Positions 21,801 to 31,234 of a stretch of 44,306 bases of DNA are shown here, in pieces. This stretch comes from Candidatus Lambdaproteobacteria bacterium. GTDB lineage: Bacteria > SAR324 > JACQKK01. The first letter of the stretch is position 1. The number at the start of each line of letters is the position of its first letter. The translations under genes were made by a program, and so were the position numbers. The stretch is from contig JACQKK010000121.1 of NCBI GenBank assembly GCA_016204605.1, positions 1-44,306 of the forward strand, given 5' to 3'. The notes under the pieces are model-generated. The model was not told the DNA's origin, ran no database searches, and saw only the letters and a list, made by a program, of their open reading frames with translations.

Positions 21801-23390
21801 TTACCTGTCCAGCCACACCTCCTGCATGCGCCAGCTGTTGTAGGCGCTGATATGGGGAATCCAGTTCTTCACGAACGGCCAGTGGGCGTAGTAGTTGTAG
21901 CGATACAGGAGATAGGGCCGCGCCCCCTCGTGCTGCAACTGCACGTCGATCTCCTGGACGAGCTTCCGCCGCGCGGCATCGTCGCTTTCCACCGATTGCC
22001 GGTCGAACTTCTTCTCGATCTCGGGATTGCAGTAGGAGGTGTAGTTGCGGATCGAGGTGCAGGAGTAATTCTCGTAGAGCTGCGCGTCGGGGTCGTCGAT
22101 GAAGGCGGCGGTCTGGTTGCTGCCGATGAGGTAATCGCGGCGGGCCACCTTGGCGAACCAGGTGCCCACTTCCGAAAGCTCGACCGTGGTCTCGATCCCC
22201 ACCTGCTTCAGTTGCCCAGCCATCCAGTTTGCCGGCTCCGAATAGGCCGGCACGGCACGCGTCGAAATCACGAACTTGAGGGGATTCTTGGGGCCGTAAC
22301 CCTCTTCCGCGAGAATCTTCCGCGCCTCGGCCTTGTTCTGCTCGGGGTCGCCGAAGCCGGGCAGGGCCTCGATCTGCGCCTTGTCGAGCCCCCAGTGGCC
22401 CCAAGGCAGCGGGATGAAGGCCGAGCCTGGGACGGCGCCGCCGCGGTAGAGGGTCTTGATCATGGCGTTGCGGTCCAGCGCCAGGTTCACGGCCTGGCGC
22501 AGGCGAATGTTGTTGAACGGCGACCGCTTGGTGTTGATGATCACGTTCTGCGTGCCGCTGGTGACGCGCTCGGCGAAGGCGATCTTCGGATTGCCCGCCT
22601 TGATCTGCTCGGCCACCGGCTTGAGGGTGAACACCGGCGGCGCCGCATCCACCTGTCCTGCGATCAGGGCGGCGACCTGGGACGAGGTGCCCTTGATCAC
22701 GATGAACCTGATCCCGTCGAGATAGGGACGCCCCTTGACGAAGTAGTCCGGGTTCTTGTCTTCAATGACGTGCTGGTCGCGCAAGAACGCCGTGAGCCGG
22801 AACGGCCCCGTCCCAAGCGGCTTGCCGCGCAATTCCGCGAACGAGACGTGTGCCGGGTACACCGCGGACACGCCGCAGGCGAACATCGAGAGCAGGGAAC
22901 TCTGAGGCCGCTTCAGGTGGAAGGTGACCTCGTGGTCGCCGCTGGTGGTGATCTCCCGCACCTGCCCGTACCAGACCCTGCGCGGGTTGAGCTTCATGTC
23001 GCCGCGCTTGGCCCCGCGCACCACGTCGAAGGTGTGCTTCACGTCGGCGGCGGTGAAGGGCCGGCCGTCGTGCCACTTCACCCCTTGGCGCAGCTTGAAG
23101 GCGAGCGCGGTGCGGTCCGCGCTCCAGCTCCAGCTTTCCGCGAGCTCGGGCCGGATGGTGTCCGGGCTTTCCACGGGCTCCGCGTAGTCGTAGTAGACCA
23201 GGTTGTTGTACAGCGCGGACGCGGCGAAGACGTTGTCGGTCGCCGAAGACTCGTGCAAGGAGAGATCGGCGGGCGGCTCGCGGAGCAGGCCGCGCAGGAC
23301 GCCCCCGTACTTCTGTGCGCCCGCAGGCGGTGCGCCCAGCGCCAGTGCCAGGATCAGTGCCGTGAACCACGTGGCGTCGCGTGAGACCAT
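21801..23390 (-). CDS. Peptide-type ABC transporter substrate-binding protein (SBP_bac_5)
   Basis: An exported solute-binding protein of cluster C (peptide/nickel/opine type). The 529-residue product has a signal peptide (MVSRDATWFTALILALALGAPPAGAQ), the family block LRQGVKWHDGRPFTAADVKHTFDVV near residues 98-122, the PLGTGPFRLTAF segment, and IRLRQAVNLALDRNAMI in the second lobe. The ATG at 23388-23390 has a strong GAGGAGG. It is paralogous to the next gene (same length, shared blocks such as DYFVKGRPYLDGI). No permease or ATPase gene is adjacent. The ligand cannot be told from sequence alone. Confidence 0.92.
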   Translation of the reverse strand: MVSRDATWFTALILALALGAPPAGAQKYGGVLRGLLREPPADLSLHESSATDNVFAASALYNNLVYYDYAEPVESPDTIRPELAESWSWSADRTALAFKLRQGVKWHDGRPFTAADVKHTFDVVRGAKRGDMKLNPRRVWYGQVREITTSGDHEVTFHLKRPQSSLLSMFACGVSAVYPAHVSFAELRGKPLGTGPFRLTAFLRDQHVIEDKNPDYFVKGRPYLDGIRFIVIKGTSSQVAALIAGQVDAAPPVFTLKPVAEQIKAGNPKIAFAERVTSGTQNVIINTKRSPFNNIRLRQAVNLALDRNAMIKTLYRGGAVPGSAFIPLPWGHWGLDKAQIEALPGFGDPEQNKAEARKILAEEGYGPKNPLKFVISTRAVPAYSEPANWMAGQLKQVGIETTVELSEVGTWFAKVARRDYLIGSNQTAAFIDDPDAQLYENYSCTSIRNYTSYCNPEIEKKFDRQSVESDDAARRKLVQEIDVQLQHEGARPYLLYRYNYYAHWPFVKNWIPHISAYNSWRMQEVWLDR

Positions 23391-23604
23391 GAGCCTCCTC
23401 CCTCGTTCGTGCTTCCAGCCTGGACGATCCGGCGCTCACGCCGGATCGGCGCCAGGCCACGCATCCCCCGATTCGGCGCAGCGGCCGGGCGGTGCTCTCG
23501 ATTCCGCGCGGCGCCATCATGCGCTGCGGCATCCCGCACGCGGGCGCCTCCTGCCGCGCCACACCGGACCTGCCGGCCGCGGGGCAGAGCGGGCCGCGCC
23601 GGGA

Positions 23605-25194
23605 CTACTTGTCGATCCAGACGTCCTGCATGCGCCCCCAGTTCGACGGCGTGTTGTGGCCGACGAAGTTCTTCACGAAGCCGCGGCGGGCGTTGTAGTT
23701 GATGCGGAAGCCGATGGAGATGGTGGCCACCTCCTCCATCAGCTGGCGCTCGATCCGATGCACCATCTGCAGGCGCTTTGCGGTGTCGATGGTCATGGAT
23801 TGGACGTCGAACGTCTTTTGCAGCTCGGGGTTGCAGTAGTGCGAGTAGTTGCGCGGGGAGCCGCAGGTGTAACCCTCGGACAGCGACGCATCCGGCTCGT
23901 CGAGGGGGCTGCCGGTGGCCTGCACCGCCATCGCGAACTCCTTGCGGATCATGCGCGGGTAGTAGTTCCCGGTCTCGACGATGTCCAGCTCGCCCGCCAC
24001 GTGGACGTGCTTGAGTTCGCCCACGGCCCAGTTGGCCCAGTTCCGGTAGGTGTTCACGTTCTGCGTGGTGATCTTCACCTGGAACGGGTTGGTGGGCCCG
24101 TACCCCAGCTCCGCCATCAGCTTGCGCGCCTCTTCCTTGCCGGCGACGGGGTCGCCATAGCCCGCCACGTCCGCCAGCTCGGATTCCGTGAGGCCCCACG
24201 CGCCGTGCGGCCGCGGCAGCATCACGCCCCCGATGATATAGCCGGGTTCCACCGCGCGCGTGAACGCCGCCTTGTCCAAGGCCAGGGCGAAGGCCCGCCG
24301 CAGCTTGGGGTTGTTGAACGGGGCCACCGCGTGGTTGAGCAGCATGTTCACGACCGTGGGGTTCGGCGTCTTGTTGAACTCCATGTCCGGCACGGTCGCC
24401 TTGAGCGTCTCGTATACCGCCTGCTCGGTCTCGGTCGGCTGGTTCACGTCGAGCTGGCCCGATTGCAGGGCCGCGGTGCGGGTGGCCTTGTTGCGAATGA
24501 TGATGTAGTCGATCCCATCCAGGTACGGCCGACCCTTGACGAAGTAGTCCGTGTTCTTGCGCACCTTGAGCGCCTGGTCGCGCTTGAACTCGACCATCTT
24601 GAACGGGCCGGTGCCCATGGTCTCGGTGCGGTACTTGGCCACCGGCACGTGCGCGGCATAGACCGGCGTGAGCCCGCTGGACAGCATCAGCAGCAACGAG
24701 GGCTGCGGGCGGCCCAGCGTGAAGGTCACCTCGAAGTCGCCGTTGCTGGCGATGTCCTTGACGTTCTTCCACCAGGCCTTGCGCGGGTTGATGCGCAGCT
24801 TCTGCGGCGAGGCTTCGCGCACCACGTCGAAGGTGTGCTTGACGTCCTTGGCCGTGAAGGGCTTGCCGTCGTGCCAGCGCACGCCCTGATTGAGCGTGAA
24901 GGTGATCTGGGTGTAGTCGGCGTTCCAGACCCAGCTCCTGGCGAGGTCGGGAATGAGGGTCTCGACGCTTTCCGCCGGCTTGAGCGGGTCGAAATAGGCC
25001 ACGCTGTTGTACACGCCCCCCATCGGCCAGGCGGTCACGAACGACCCGCTCTCGTCGAGGATGGACAGGCTGTTGGGATTCTCGCGCTGGGCCGATTTCA
25101 GGATGCCGCCGTACTTCTGCGCCTGGGCAGGAGCGGCGGCCAGCACGGCGGCCAGCGCCAGGGTCGACAGGACAGGGATGGGGACGATGCGCAT
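23605..25194 (-). CDS. Peptide-type ABC transporter substrate-binding protein (SBP_bac_5), paralogue
   Basis: A second exported binding protein of the same family and length (529 residues). Signal peptide MRIVPIPVLSTLALAAVLAAAPAQAQ is followed by KYGGILKSAQRENPNSLS. The block LNQGVRWHDGKPFTAKDVKHTFDVV and TMGTGPFKMVEF are conserved, as is LRRAFALALDKAAF. The start at 25194 was chosen for GGAG placement; an in-frame ATG four codons upstream lacks a ribosome-binding site. The 214-bp gap to the downstream copy and the shared architecture suggest a tandem gene duplication, with divergence spread over the whole length. It is divergent from the PilZ gene. Confidence 0.92.
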   Translation of the reverse strand: MRIVPIPVLSTLALAAVLAAAPAQAQKYGGILKSAQRENPNSLSILDESGSFVTAWPMGGVYNSVAYFDPLKPAESVETLIPDLARSWVWNADYTQITFTLNQGVRWHDGKPFTAKDVKHTFDVVREASPQKLRINPRKAWWKNVKDIASNGDFEVTFTLGRPQPSLLLMLSSGLTPVYAAHVPVAKYRTETMGTGPFKMVEFKRDQALKVRKNTDYFVKGRPYLDGIDYIIIRNKATRTAALQSGQLDVNQPTETEQAVYETLKATVPDMEFNKTPNPTVVNMLLNHAVAPFNNPKLRRAFALALDKAAFTRAVEPGYIIGGVMLPRPHGAWGLTESELADVAGYGDPVAGKEEARKLMAELGYGPTNPFQVKITTQNVNTYRNWANWAVGELKHVHVAGELDIVETGNYYPRMIRKEFAMAVQATGSPLDEPDASLSEGYTCGSPRNYSHYCNPELQKTFDVQSMTIDTAKRLQMVHRIERQLMEEVATISIGFRINYNARRGFVKNFVGHNTPSNWGRMQDVWIDK

Positions 25195-25446
25195 GGCATG
25201 CTCCATGGAGAGGGTCAGGTCGGGATGGCACAGCCCCCGGCACACCCCCCCATGGCGGCCATTCGCTACACCTTCGCCTATATCCGATCCGCCCGCGGTG
25301 TCAACTGCCGGCGTCGTCGCGCCCGGCAAATACGCGTCGGCTTTACCTTTGCCGCCAATCCAGCTATAGATGCGGCCATAGGTGCGCGATCCGCCCCATT
25401 GATGCCCTCGCTGCGCAGCCCCCAAAAGTTTTCGGAGGAACGTGCC

Positions 25447-26022
25447 ATGGCAGGAGAGAACGCCCAGCAAGTCCAGGTCGTCGAGGAAGAGAAGGAATCG
25501 CTCCGCGCCGAGAACACTGCCGAGGGCCGCTATATCCCGTTCGGGGGTGGATGTCTGGGGTGGTTCGAGAACTCCGGCGTGCTCAAGAGCGAGATCGGCA
25601 ACAGCTATACGTTCCACACGGCGATCGACCACATGGCCGTGCGGCGCAAGCTCTTTCACCGCTGGGGGGGCGACGTAAACCGGCGCGCGGCGGCGCGCGA
25701 GAAGATTGAACTCGAAATTCCGCTCAATGTCGTCTGGGGCGAACAGCGCTGCGCCGGGTTGACCAAGGATTTCTCACCGCACGGCTTGCGCATGCAGTTC
25801 AGCGAAGACCCGGGCCTGACCAAGGGCCTGTCGGTGCGGGTCGAGGTGGTCGCGAAACCGAAGTCGGAGGAGGTGTTGTTCGAAATCGAATCGCTGATCA
25901 TGTGGGTCTCGAAGGTCGGCCGGCGCAGCCCCCGCTGGAACATCGGCATCGGCTTCGTCAAGCTCGAGCCCGAGCAGGAACTGCATTTGAAGGCATACCT
26001 CCTGGCGAAGTCGCCGGGCTGA
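25447..26022 (+). CDS. PilZ domain protein
   Basis: PilZ domains bind cyclic di-GMP. The 191-residue product has a charged N-terminal part of about 75 residues with no recognised domain, then the PilZ signature: an arginine cluster (NRRAAAREKIELEIPLNVVW, RxxxR-like) and DFSPHGLRMQF (D-x-S-x-x-G), followed by the barrel strands ending FEIESLIMWVSKVGRRSPRWNIGIGFVKL. A GGAGG lies nine bases before the ATG. No enzymatic domain is attached, so a regulatory adaptor role is likely, but its target is unknown. It is divergent from the binding-protein genes. Confidence 0.82.
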   Translation: MAGENAQQVQVVEEEKESLRAENTAEGRYIPFGGGCLGWFENSGVLKSEIGNSYTFHTAIDHMAVRRKLFHRWGGDVNRRAAAREKIELEIPLNVVWGEQRCAGLTKDFSPHGLRMQFSEDPGLTKGLSVRVEVVAKPKSEEVLFEIESLIMWVSKVGRRSPRWNIGIGFVKLEPEQELHLKAYLLAKSPG

Positions 26023-26135
26023 TTGCACGCATGCCGTGTTCGGCGGGCGAAGGGGGATTCCGCCACCGCCCCGTCCCGGGTAGCGGCCTCGGCCGGCGCC
26101 GGTTGTGCGCCCGGCGGGCATCGCGCCCGACCCGC

Positions 26136-26834
26136 TCAACCCTCGCGACGGGCGCGGCAGCGCGACACGTCCCGATACGCGACCACGGACGAGATGCGGT
26201 GGGTGCGCTGGAGCCAGCCCGCCCACTGCCGCGAGCCCGCGAAGAGGTCGAGCGAGCGTCCCCGCACCATCAGCCCCGAGTCGGCCGCGGTGAAGCAGCC
26301 ATCGAGCAGCCGCCCATCGGGGCCGCGGCGCCCGCGCCACGCGGGCAGGTACAGGGCCGTCCCCAGCGGAACGACAGCCGGATCGACCGCCAGCGACCGC
26401 AATGGCCGCAAGGCGTGGTGGCGGGTGCCCAGCCTGGCCCCTTTGCCCCAGGGGTACTCGGTCGGGTTCAGCACCTCGTAACAGAGCCGTTCCCCGCCAT
26501 GGCCGGGCTGGGCGCAGCCGCAGCGCTCCGCGAAGTTCAGCAGCCGCCCGTCCCGCAGGCGCCCCGTGCCCTCGCGCGAAAGCTCCAGCAGGAACGCGCC
26601 CGACGTGTAGGCGAGCACCTCCCGGCAACCCTTGCCGTGGAGGGGCCAGGGACCGATGTGGTCCTCCTGCGCGACGTAGTAGTAGGTGAGGCGGAACCGG
26701 CCCAGAGAGAGTCCCTCGGCGGCGGCGGAGCCGTCGCCTGCCCACAGCGCCGTCAGGGCGAGACTGACCGCGAGCGCCCAGCGGAGCGCCGGCCGGGCCG
26801 TCCTGACCTGCGCCAGGCGGGGCACCTCCTCCAC
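26136..26834 (-). CDS. Exported 3D-domain protein
   Basis: The product (232 residues from a GTG at 26832-26834, which has GGAGGTGA upstream) has an N-terminal signal or anchor (ALRWALAVSLALTALWA). Near the C-terminus are the three conserved aspartates of the 3D domain: D151 (SLAVDPAVVPLGTALYLP), D185 (FTAADSGLMV) and D196 (GRSLDLFAG). 3D domains are the double-psi barrel catalytic part of MltA-type lytic transglycosylases and related YuiC/Rpf proteins that cleave peptidoglycan. The extra central cysteines (FAERCGCAQP, LCYEV) may form disulfides. It is the last gene of a minus-strand run that includes an M23 endopeptidase. Confidence 0.8.
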   Translation of the reverse strand: MEEVPRLAQVRTARPALRWALAVSLALTALWAGDGSAAAEGLSLGRFRLTYYYVAQEDHIGPWPLHGKGCREVLAYTSGAFLLELSREGTGRLRDGRLLNFAERCGCAQPGHGGERLCYEVLNPTEYPWGKGARLGTRHHALRPLRSLAVDPAVVPLGTALYLPAWRGRRGPDGRLLDGCFTAADSGLMVRGRSLDLFAGSRQWAGWLQRTHRISSVVAYRDVSRCRARREG

Positions 26835-26871
26835 AGCGTCACCTCCGTGCCGGTCGCCGCGCGGCGCGCTC

Positions 26872-27810
26872 TCACTGGCCGGGAACGGCGGACTCCTCGG
26901 TCAAGCCGGCCTGCGGGTTGACGGCGATGTCGTCGATGCGGATCTCGAAGTGCAGGTGCGGCCCGGTGCTCTTCCCGCTCGACCCCACGTAGGCGATGGG
27001 ATCACCGCGCTTGACGCGCTGACCTTCGCGCACGAGCAGCTCGTCGTTGTGCGCATAGCGGGTGACGATACCGAAGCCGTGATCGATCACGAGCATGTTG
27101 CCCAGATTCTGGTCCTGGCCCGTATAGGTCACGATGCCATCGGCCGGTGCGCGCACCTGGCTCCCCTTGACCGCGACGATGTCGAGCCCCTCGTGCAGCC
27201 GTTTCAGCCCCGTGAAGGGGTCCACCCGATCCCCGAACGTCGATGACACGAACCCCCGGGTCGGCAGACTGTCGGGGGCGCGCTCGAGCCGATCCTTGTG
27301 CTCGGAGAGGAACGCCTTGAGGTTGTTGAAGCTCTCTTCCTGGTGGCTGGCCATCTCCTCCAGCCGCTTCAGGTCCTTGTCCAGCAGCGTGAGCAGATCC
27401 GCCTTGGCCGGGTCCGCCGTCGCGGCCACCAGGCTCTGCCGGGATTCGGCCGACCCACCGACGCCATAGCCGCTGGAAGCCGGCCGTTCCAGCTCCAGGT
27501 CCCCGATCACCCGCAGCTTGTAGTCGAGCTCGCGCATGCGGGCGATGCGCTCCTTGAAGGTCTCCACGCGCTGGGAGACCTTCTGCAGGGCCAGTTGCCG
27601 TTGGTTGTAGTCGGAACTGAGGGCTTCGAGCGACCGCACGTCAGTCTGCAGTTGCAGCGTTCGCAGAAAGGAGAACGCGCCCACCGCGGCGAACGCGAGC
27701 ACGAGCGAGGCCCCCGCGAGGAACAGACCGGAGCCGATCCGGAGCCGCAGCACCCGGGAGGTCCTCTGCGGAATCACGATGACGGTGAAGCCTTCCCTGA
27801 GGAATCGCAT
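26872..27810 (-). CDS. M23 family metallopeptidase, membrane-anchored
   Basis: A zinc endopeptidase of LytM/M23 type, acting on peptidoglycan cross-links in the periplasm. The 312-residue product has a short basic N-terminus, one transmembrane span (residues about 27-48), a coiled coil (about 55-100 and 145-175) and the M23 domain with H206-x3-D210 (LHEGLD), H254 and H285-x-H287 (GPHLHFEIR), the full zinc ligand set. The N-terminus MRFLREGFTVIVIPQ is common in this subfamily. It is followed by the 3D-domain gene (37 bp gap), suggesting joint cell-wall remodelling. Confidence 0.93.
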   Translation of the reverse strand: MRFLREGFTVIVIPQRTSRVLRLRIGSGLFLAGASLVLAFAAVGAFSFLRTLQLQTDVRSLEALSSDYNQRQLALQKVSQRVETFKERIARMRELDYKLRVIGDLELERPASSGYGVGGSAESRQSLVAATADPAKADLLTLLDKDLKRLEEMASHQEESFNNLKAFLSEHKDRLERAPDSLPTRGFVSSTFGDRVDPFTGLKRLHEGLDIVAVKGSQVRAPADGIVTYTGQDQNLGNMLVIDHGFGIVTRYAHNDELLVREGQRVKRGDPIAYVGSSGKSTGPHLHFEIRIDDIAVNPQAGLTEESAVPGQ

Positions 27811-27891
27811 GGGGACGGAAGCGGCTCTGACAGCGTGCGTGCTGGAGCGGCGGCGGCGGCGCGCCGTCGCGGGGGCGATCCGGCGCCGGGG

Positions 27892-28788
27892 TCAGCCCCC
27901 GCGCAGCGCGTCTCTTTTGGATACCATGCCGGGCGCCGATGTGCCAAGCACGCGCGCGAGGAAGGGCGCCATCTGATCGGCCCGCAGGCGCTTCCCCTCC
28001 GCCCCGATGCCGAGGGTGCGGCCGCGCTCGGGGCGGTGGAAATCGGAGCCGCCGGTCACGAGCAGCCCCAGCCGATCCGCGAGGGCCTGGAAGAACCGGC
28101 GCCGGCTCCGGCTGTGGGCGGCGGCGCGCACCTCGATACCGTCGAGGCCCGCCTGCGCCATGGCCTCGACCTGCCGGCGCACCGCGTCGTCGTCGCGCCC
28201 GAGGGTGCCCGGGTGGGCCAGCACGGCCAGGCCGCCGCAGGCATGGATGCAGCCGACGATCTCCGGCACATCGACGATCTCCTTCTCGATGAAGGCCTCC
28301 GCCGCGGCGCCCAGGTAGCGATCGAAGGCGTCGCGGAACGAGTGCACGACGCCGCGCGCCAGCAGGGCCTGCGCCACCTGCGGCCGGCCGAAGTATGTGC
28401 CGCCGGCGCTCTGGCCGAGCACCTCCTCGCGCGCCAGGCGCACGCCGAGCTCCGCCAGTCGCGCCAGGATGCGCTCCAGCCAGGCCAGCCGCGCGACCTG
28501 CACGCGGGCCAGGTGGGCGGCCAGTGGGGCGGCATCCGGCGCAATGGCGTAGCCGAGGATGTGGCAGGCGCCATCCGGCGTGCGCGCCCCCAGCTCGATC
28601 CCCGCCAGCACCTGCACGGCGACGAGCGCCCCGGCGCCTTGCGCTTCCGCGACCCCTGCCATCGAATCGTGGTCGGTGAGCGCCAGCAGGCCGATCTCCT
28701 GCCGGGCCGCCTCGTGCACCAGCTCCGTCGGCGTGAGGACGCCATCGGAGTGGGTCGAATGGATGTGCAGGTCGACGGCATCGGGCAT
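27892..28788 (-). CDS. PHP domain phosphoesterase
   Basis: The PHP fold is a metal-dependent phosphoesterase. The 298-residue product has DLHIHSTHSDG (H8, H10, D15), LALTDHDS, a GIEL motif, AVLAHPGTLGRD and GSDFHRPERG, the metal-binding sites of the YciV/RNase AM-like subfamily (3',5'-nucleoside bisphosphate phosphatase or 5'-3' exoribonuclease). Length is normal for that group. The exact substrate cannot be decided. It is 30 bp downstream of the acyl-CoA dehydrogenase stop, in the same direction. Confidence 0.88.
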   Translation of the reverse strand: MPDAVDLHIHSTHSDGVLTPTELVHEAARQEIGLLALTDHDSMAGVAEAQGAGALVAVQVLAGIELGARTPDGACHILGYAIAPDAAPLAAHLARVQVARLAWLERILARLAELGVRLAREEVLGQSAGGTYFGRPQVAQALLARGVVHSFRDAFDRYLGAAAEAFIEKEIVDVPEIVGCIHACGGLAVLAHPGTLGRDDDAVRRQVEAMAQAGLDGIEVRAAAHSRSRRRFFQALADRLGLLVTGGSDFHRPERGRTLGIGAEGKRLRADQMAPFLARVLGTSAPGMVSKRDALRGG

Positions 28789-28818
28789 GACGGGCCGCGT
28801 GCGGGTGGGGGGCCGGTA

Positions 28819-29994
28819 TCAGAACGCGGAGAAGCCGGTCAGACCCTGTCCGATGATCAGGCTGTGCACCTCGTTGGTGCCCTCGTAGGTGTAGACCGAC
28901 TCGAGGTTCAGCATGTGGCGCACCGGGCAATACTCGAGCGAGATGCCGTTGGCGCCATGGATCGCACGCGCCATGCGGGCGATGCGCAGCGCCTGCGCCA
29001 CGCTGTTCTTCTTGCACATGCTCACCTGCTGCGGCGTGACCTTGCCCGCGTCCTTGAGCCGCGAGATGTGGAGATTCATCAGATCGGCCTTGGTGATCTC
29101 CAGCGCCATCTCGACGAGCTGATCCTGGATGAGCTGCTTGCTGCCGATGGGCTTGCCGAACTGGGTGCGCGTCCGCGCATAGGCCAGCGCCGACTCGAAG
29201 CAGGCCTTGGCCGCGCCGATGGCGCCCCAGGCGATCCCCATCCGCGCCTGGTTCAGGCAGGCCAGCGGCGAGCCCAGCCCGTTGCTTAGCGGGAGCATGC
29301 TCTCCTTGGGCACCACGCAGTCGGAGAGCACGATCTCGCCCGTGTGCGAGGCGCGCATGGACATCTTGCTCTTCATGGGCGGCGTCTCGAAGCCCTTGCT
29401 GCCGCGCTCGACGATGAAGCCGCGCACCGCCTTGTGGCTGTCCTCATCGAGCTTGGCCCAGACCACCGCCACGTCGGCCACCGGGGAATTGGTGATCCAG
29501 GCCTTGGTGCCGTTGAGCACGAAGGTGTTCCCGCGTGTGCGGGCGAAGGTGCGCATGCCGCCGGGGTCGGAGCCATGGTCGGGCTCGGTCAGCCCGAAGC
29601 AGCCGATCTGCTGCCCGCGCGCCATCGGCGGCAGGTGGGCCTGCTTCTGCTCCTCCGAGCCGAAGCGATGAATGGCGTACATGGCCAGCGAGCCCTGCAC
29701 CGAGACGAAGCTGCGCAGGCCGCTGTCGCCGTACTCGATCTCCTGCAGCATCAGGCCGTAGGAGACCATGTTCACGCCCGCGCAGCCGTACCCGGTCAGG
29801 TTCGCGCCCAGGTAGCCCAGCGCGCCCAGCTCCGGCACCAGCTCGTCGGGGAACGTCTTGCGCTCGAAATGATCGGCGATCTGGGGCAGCACTTGCTCGG
29901 CGACGAACGCGCGCGCCGTGGCGCGGATCAGCGCTTCCTCCTCGGTGAGCAGGCCCGGCAGCCCGCTCAGGTCATCGAGGGTCAGGGTGTCCAT
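28819..29994 (-). CDS. Acyl-CoA dehydrogenase, glutaryl-CoA dehydrogenase-like
   Basis: An FAD-dependent dehydrogenase of acyl-CoA thioesters. The 391-residue product has GCFGLTEPDHGSDPGGMRTFA (FAD/substrate loop), WITNSPVADVAVVWAK, the ARTRTQFGKPIGSKQLIQ stretch and the ending VYTYEGTNEVHSLIIGQGLTG with the catalytic glutamate in YEGT. The overall pattern and IHGANGISLEY resemble glutaryl-CoA dehydrogenase, which also decarboxylates its substrate. Substrate assignment is an inference. It starts the minus-strand run leading to the PHP, M23 and 3D genes. A second, distinct acyl-CoA dehydrogenase is at 36897-38093. Confidence 0.9.
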   Translation of the reverse strand: MDTLTLDDLSGLPGLLTEEEALIRATARAFVAEQVLPQIADHFERKTFPDELVPELGALGYLGANLTGYGCAGVNMVSYGLMLQEIEYGDSGLRSFVSVQGSLAMYAIHRFGSEEQKQAHLPPMARGQQIGCFGLTEPDHGSDPGGMRTFARTRGNTFVLNGTKAWITNSPVADVAVVWAKLDEDSHKAVRGFIVERGSKGFETPPMKSKMSMRASHTGEIVLSDCVVPKESMLPLSNGLGSPLACLNQARMGIAWGAIGAAKACFESALAYARTRTQFGKPIGSKQLIQDQLVEMALEITKADLMNLHISRLKDAGKVTPQQVSMCKKNSVAQALRIARMARAIHGANGISLEYCPVRHMLNLESVYTYEGTNEVHSLIIGQGLTGFSAF

Positions 29995-30503
29995 CGCGAA
30001 CAGCCTCGGTCGGGATCGGGAGGCGGCCGCCGGCGGTGATGTTCCGTGGGGCGTCCGCGGGTCAGCGGAGGAGGGAAAAACCATAGCAGCCGGCGCCGCC
30101 GAACACAAACGCCGCCCCGGTCTGGTGTTGACTCCGTTTCGCCGAAGCGAGCGGGTTTCCGCCGCGGCCTCACCCCTCGCCGGGCGGGTACGAGGCAGCG
30201 TCGCTGCCCCGACGGAGCGGGGCGTCCCTTGGCCTGCGGCCAGGGGGCGCCGCGGCGGGGCCAGGTCGTGGTCATGCCCGACACGTTCCGGCCGAGCGTC
30301 GTGCACCCCCGGGCGGCTGGGGACTAGCCCTCCGCCGCAATCCGGTGTAAATCTCTGTTTCCGGGGTGGTCACAGGTTCGTCGCCACAGCGCGGGCGCCG
30401 GTGCCGAGGCCCATTCGGAACCATGCGGAACCGCGAGGGGCAGGTGGGCCGGCAAGGGGGGCCGGAGCCTCAGCGCGTGTCGATCATCCCAGACGTGCCG
30501 GCC
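29995..30503. other. Intergenic region between acyl-CoA dehydrogenase and greA
   Basis: A divergent 509-bp gap. No gene with a recognisable signature is seen. It must carry the promoters for both flanking units, but no pair of boxes stands out; TTGACT at about 30127 has no convincing -10 partner. GC-rich inverted stretches (for example the GCCGCGGCGGGG-type runs) have no clear form. Confidence 0.5.
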
Positions 30504-30980
30504 ATGAACGAGCGCATTCCTATCACCAAGCAGGGGCTCGAACGCCTCAAGGGTGAGATGAAGACGCTGATGACCGTGGAGCGGCCTGCCGTGCAGCGGG
30601 CCATCGCAGAGGCGCGCGCGCACGGCGACCTGCGGGAGAACGCGGAGTTTCACGCCGCCAAGGAGCGCCAGGCGTTCATCGAGGGGCGCATCCAGGAGAT
30701 CATCGCCAAGATGCCGAACTTCCAGGTGGTCGAACCCGCCGGCAACCGCACCGGCAAGGTGGCGTTCGGCGCCACCGTCACCTTGGAGAACGTGGCGTCC
30801 GGCGAGTCCATGCGGTACCAGATCGTCGGGCCGGACGAGGCGGACCTGCAGAGCAGTCGCATCTCTTTCCAATCGCCCATCGCGCGCGCGCTCATCGGAC
30901 GGCAGGAAGGCGAGGTGGTGCAGGTGGTCGTCCCCAAGGGGCGGATCGAGGTCGAAATTACCGAAGTGCGTTACGACTGA
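30504..30980 (+). CDS. greA: Transcription elongation factor GreA
   Basis: GreA rescues backtracked RNA polymerase by stimulating cleavage of the transcript's 3' end. The 158-residue product has the coiled-coil stalk with the catalytic tip GDLRENAEFHAAKERQ (acidic D and E residues) and the C-terminal FKBP-like domain with ISFQSPIARALIGRQEGEVVQVVVPKG. The length is normal. The ATG at 30504 gives the standard MNERIPITKQGLERL N-terminus; a GTG nine codons earlier is possible. There is only a weak ribosome-binding site. Confidence 0.96.
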   Translation: MNERIPITKQGLERLKGEMKTLMTVERPAVQRAIAEARAHGDLRENAEFHAAKERQAFIEGRIQEIIAKMPNFQVVEPAGNRTGKVAFGATVTLENVASGESMRYQIVGPDEADLQSSRISFQSPIARALIGRQEGEVVQVVVPKGRIEVEITEVRYD

Positions 30981-31234
30981 CCCCGGTCGCGCCGGCCATC
31001 GCGTCGCGGGTGCAGTGACTTCCGCGCGCACCGGGGCAGAAAACCGAATCGTGTGTCGCTAAACCGTCCGGCGCCGGTGGAGGATTCGCCTTGCTTTTTG
31101 CCCAGAGAATCAATAAGTGCTTAGTGTTCTCCTGTGAGTCTGCGGTTCGGGCCGAACCTGTGCGGCGTCGCGAAAAAACCCCGTCATGGGCCGGGTAGGT
31201 ACGGCCCGGAGCCTTGGGGCGAGCGAGAGACCTC

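Noticed and set aside
23203-26022. Plus-strand open frame of about 940 codons across the binding protein gene and the PilZ gene
   Set aside because: Its first two thirds are antisense to a conserved binding protein; only the final 191 residues (PilZ) are real and have their own start.
31091-31119. Promoter for the RNase D gene (TTGCTT and TAAGTG)
   Set aside because: Spacing of 17 fits but both boxes match poorly and the distance to the gene is over 100 bases; too weak to list.
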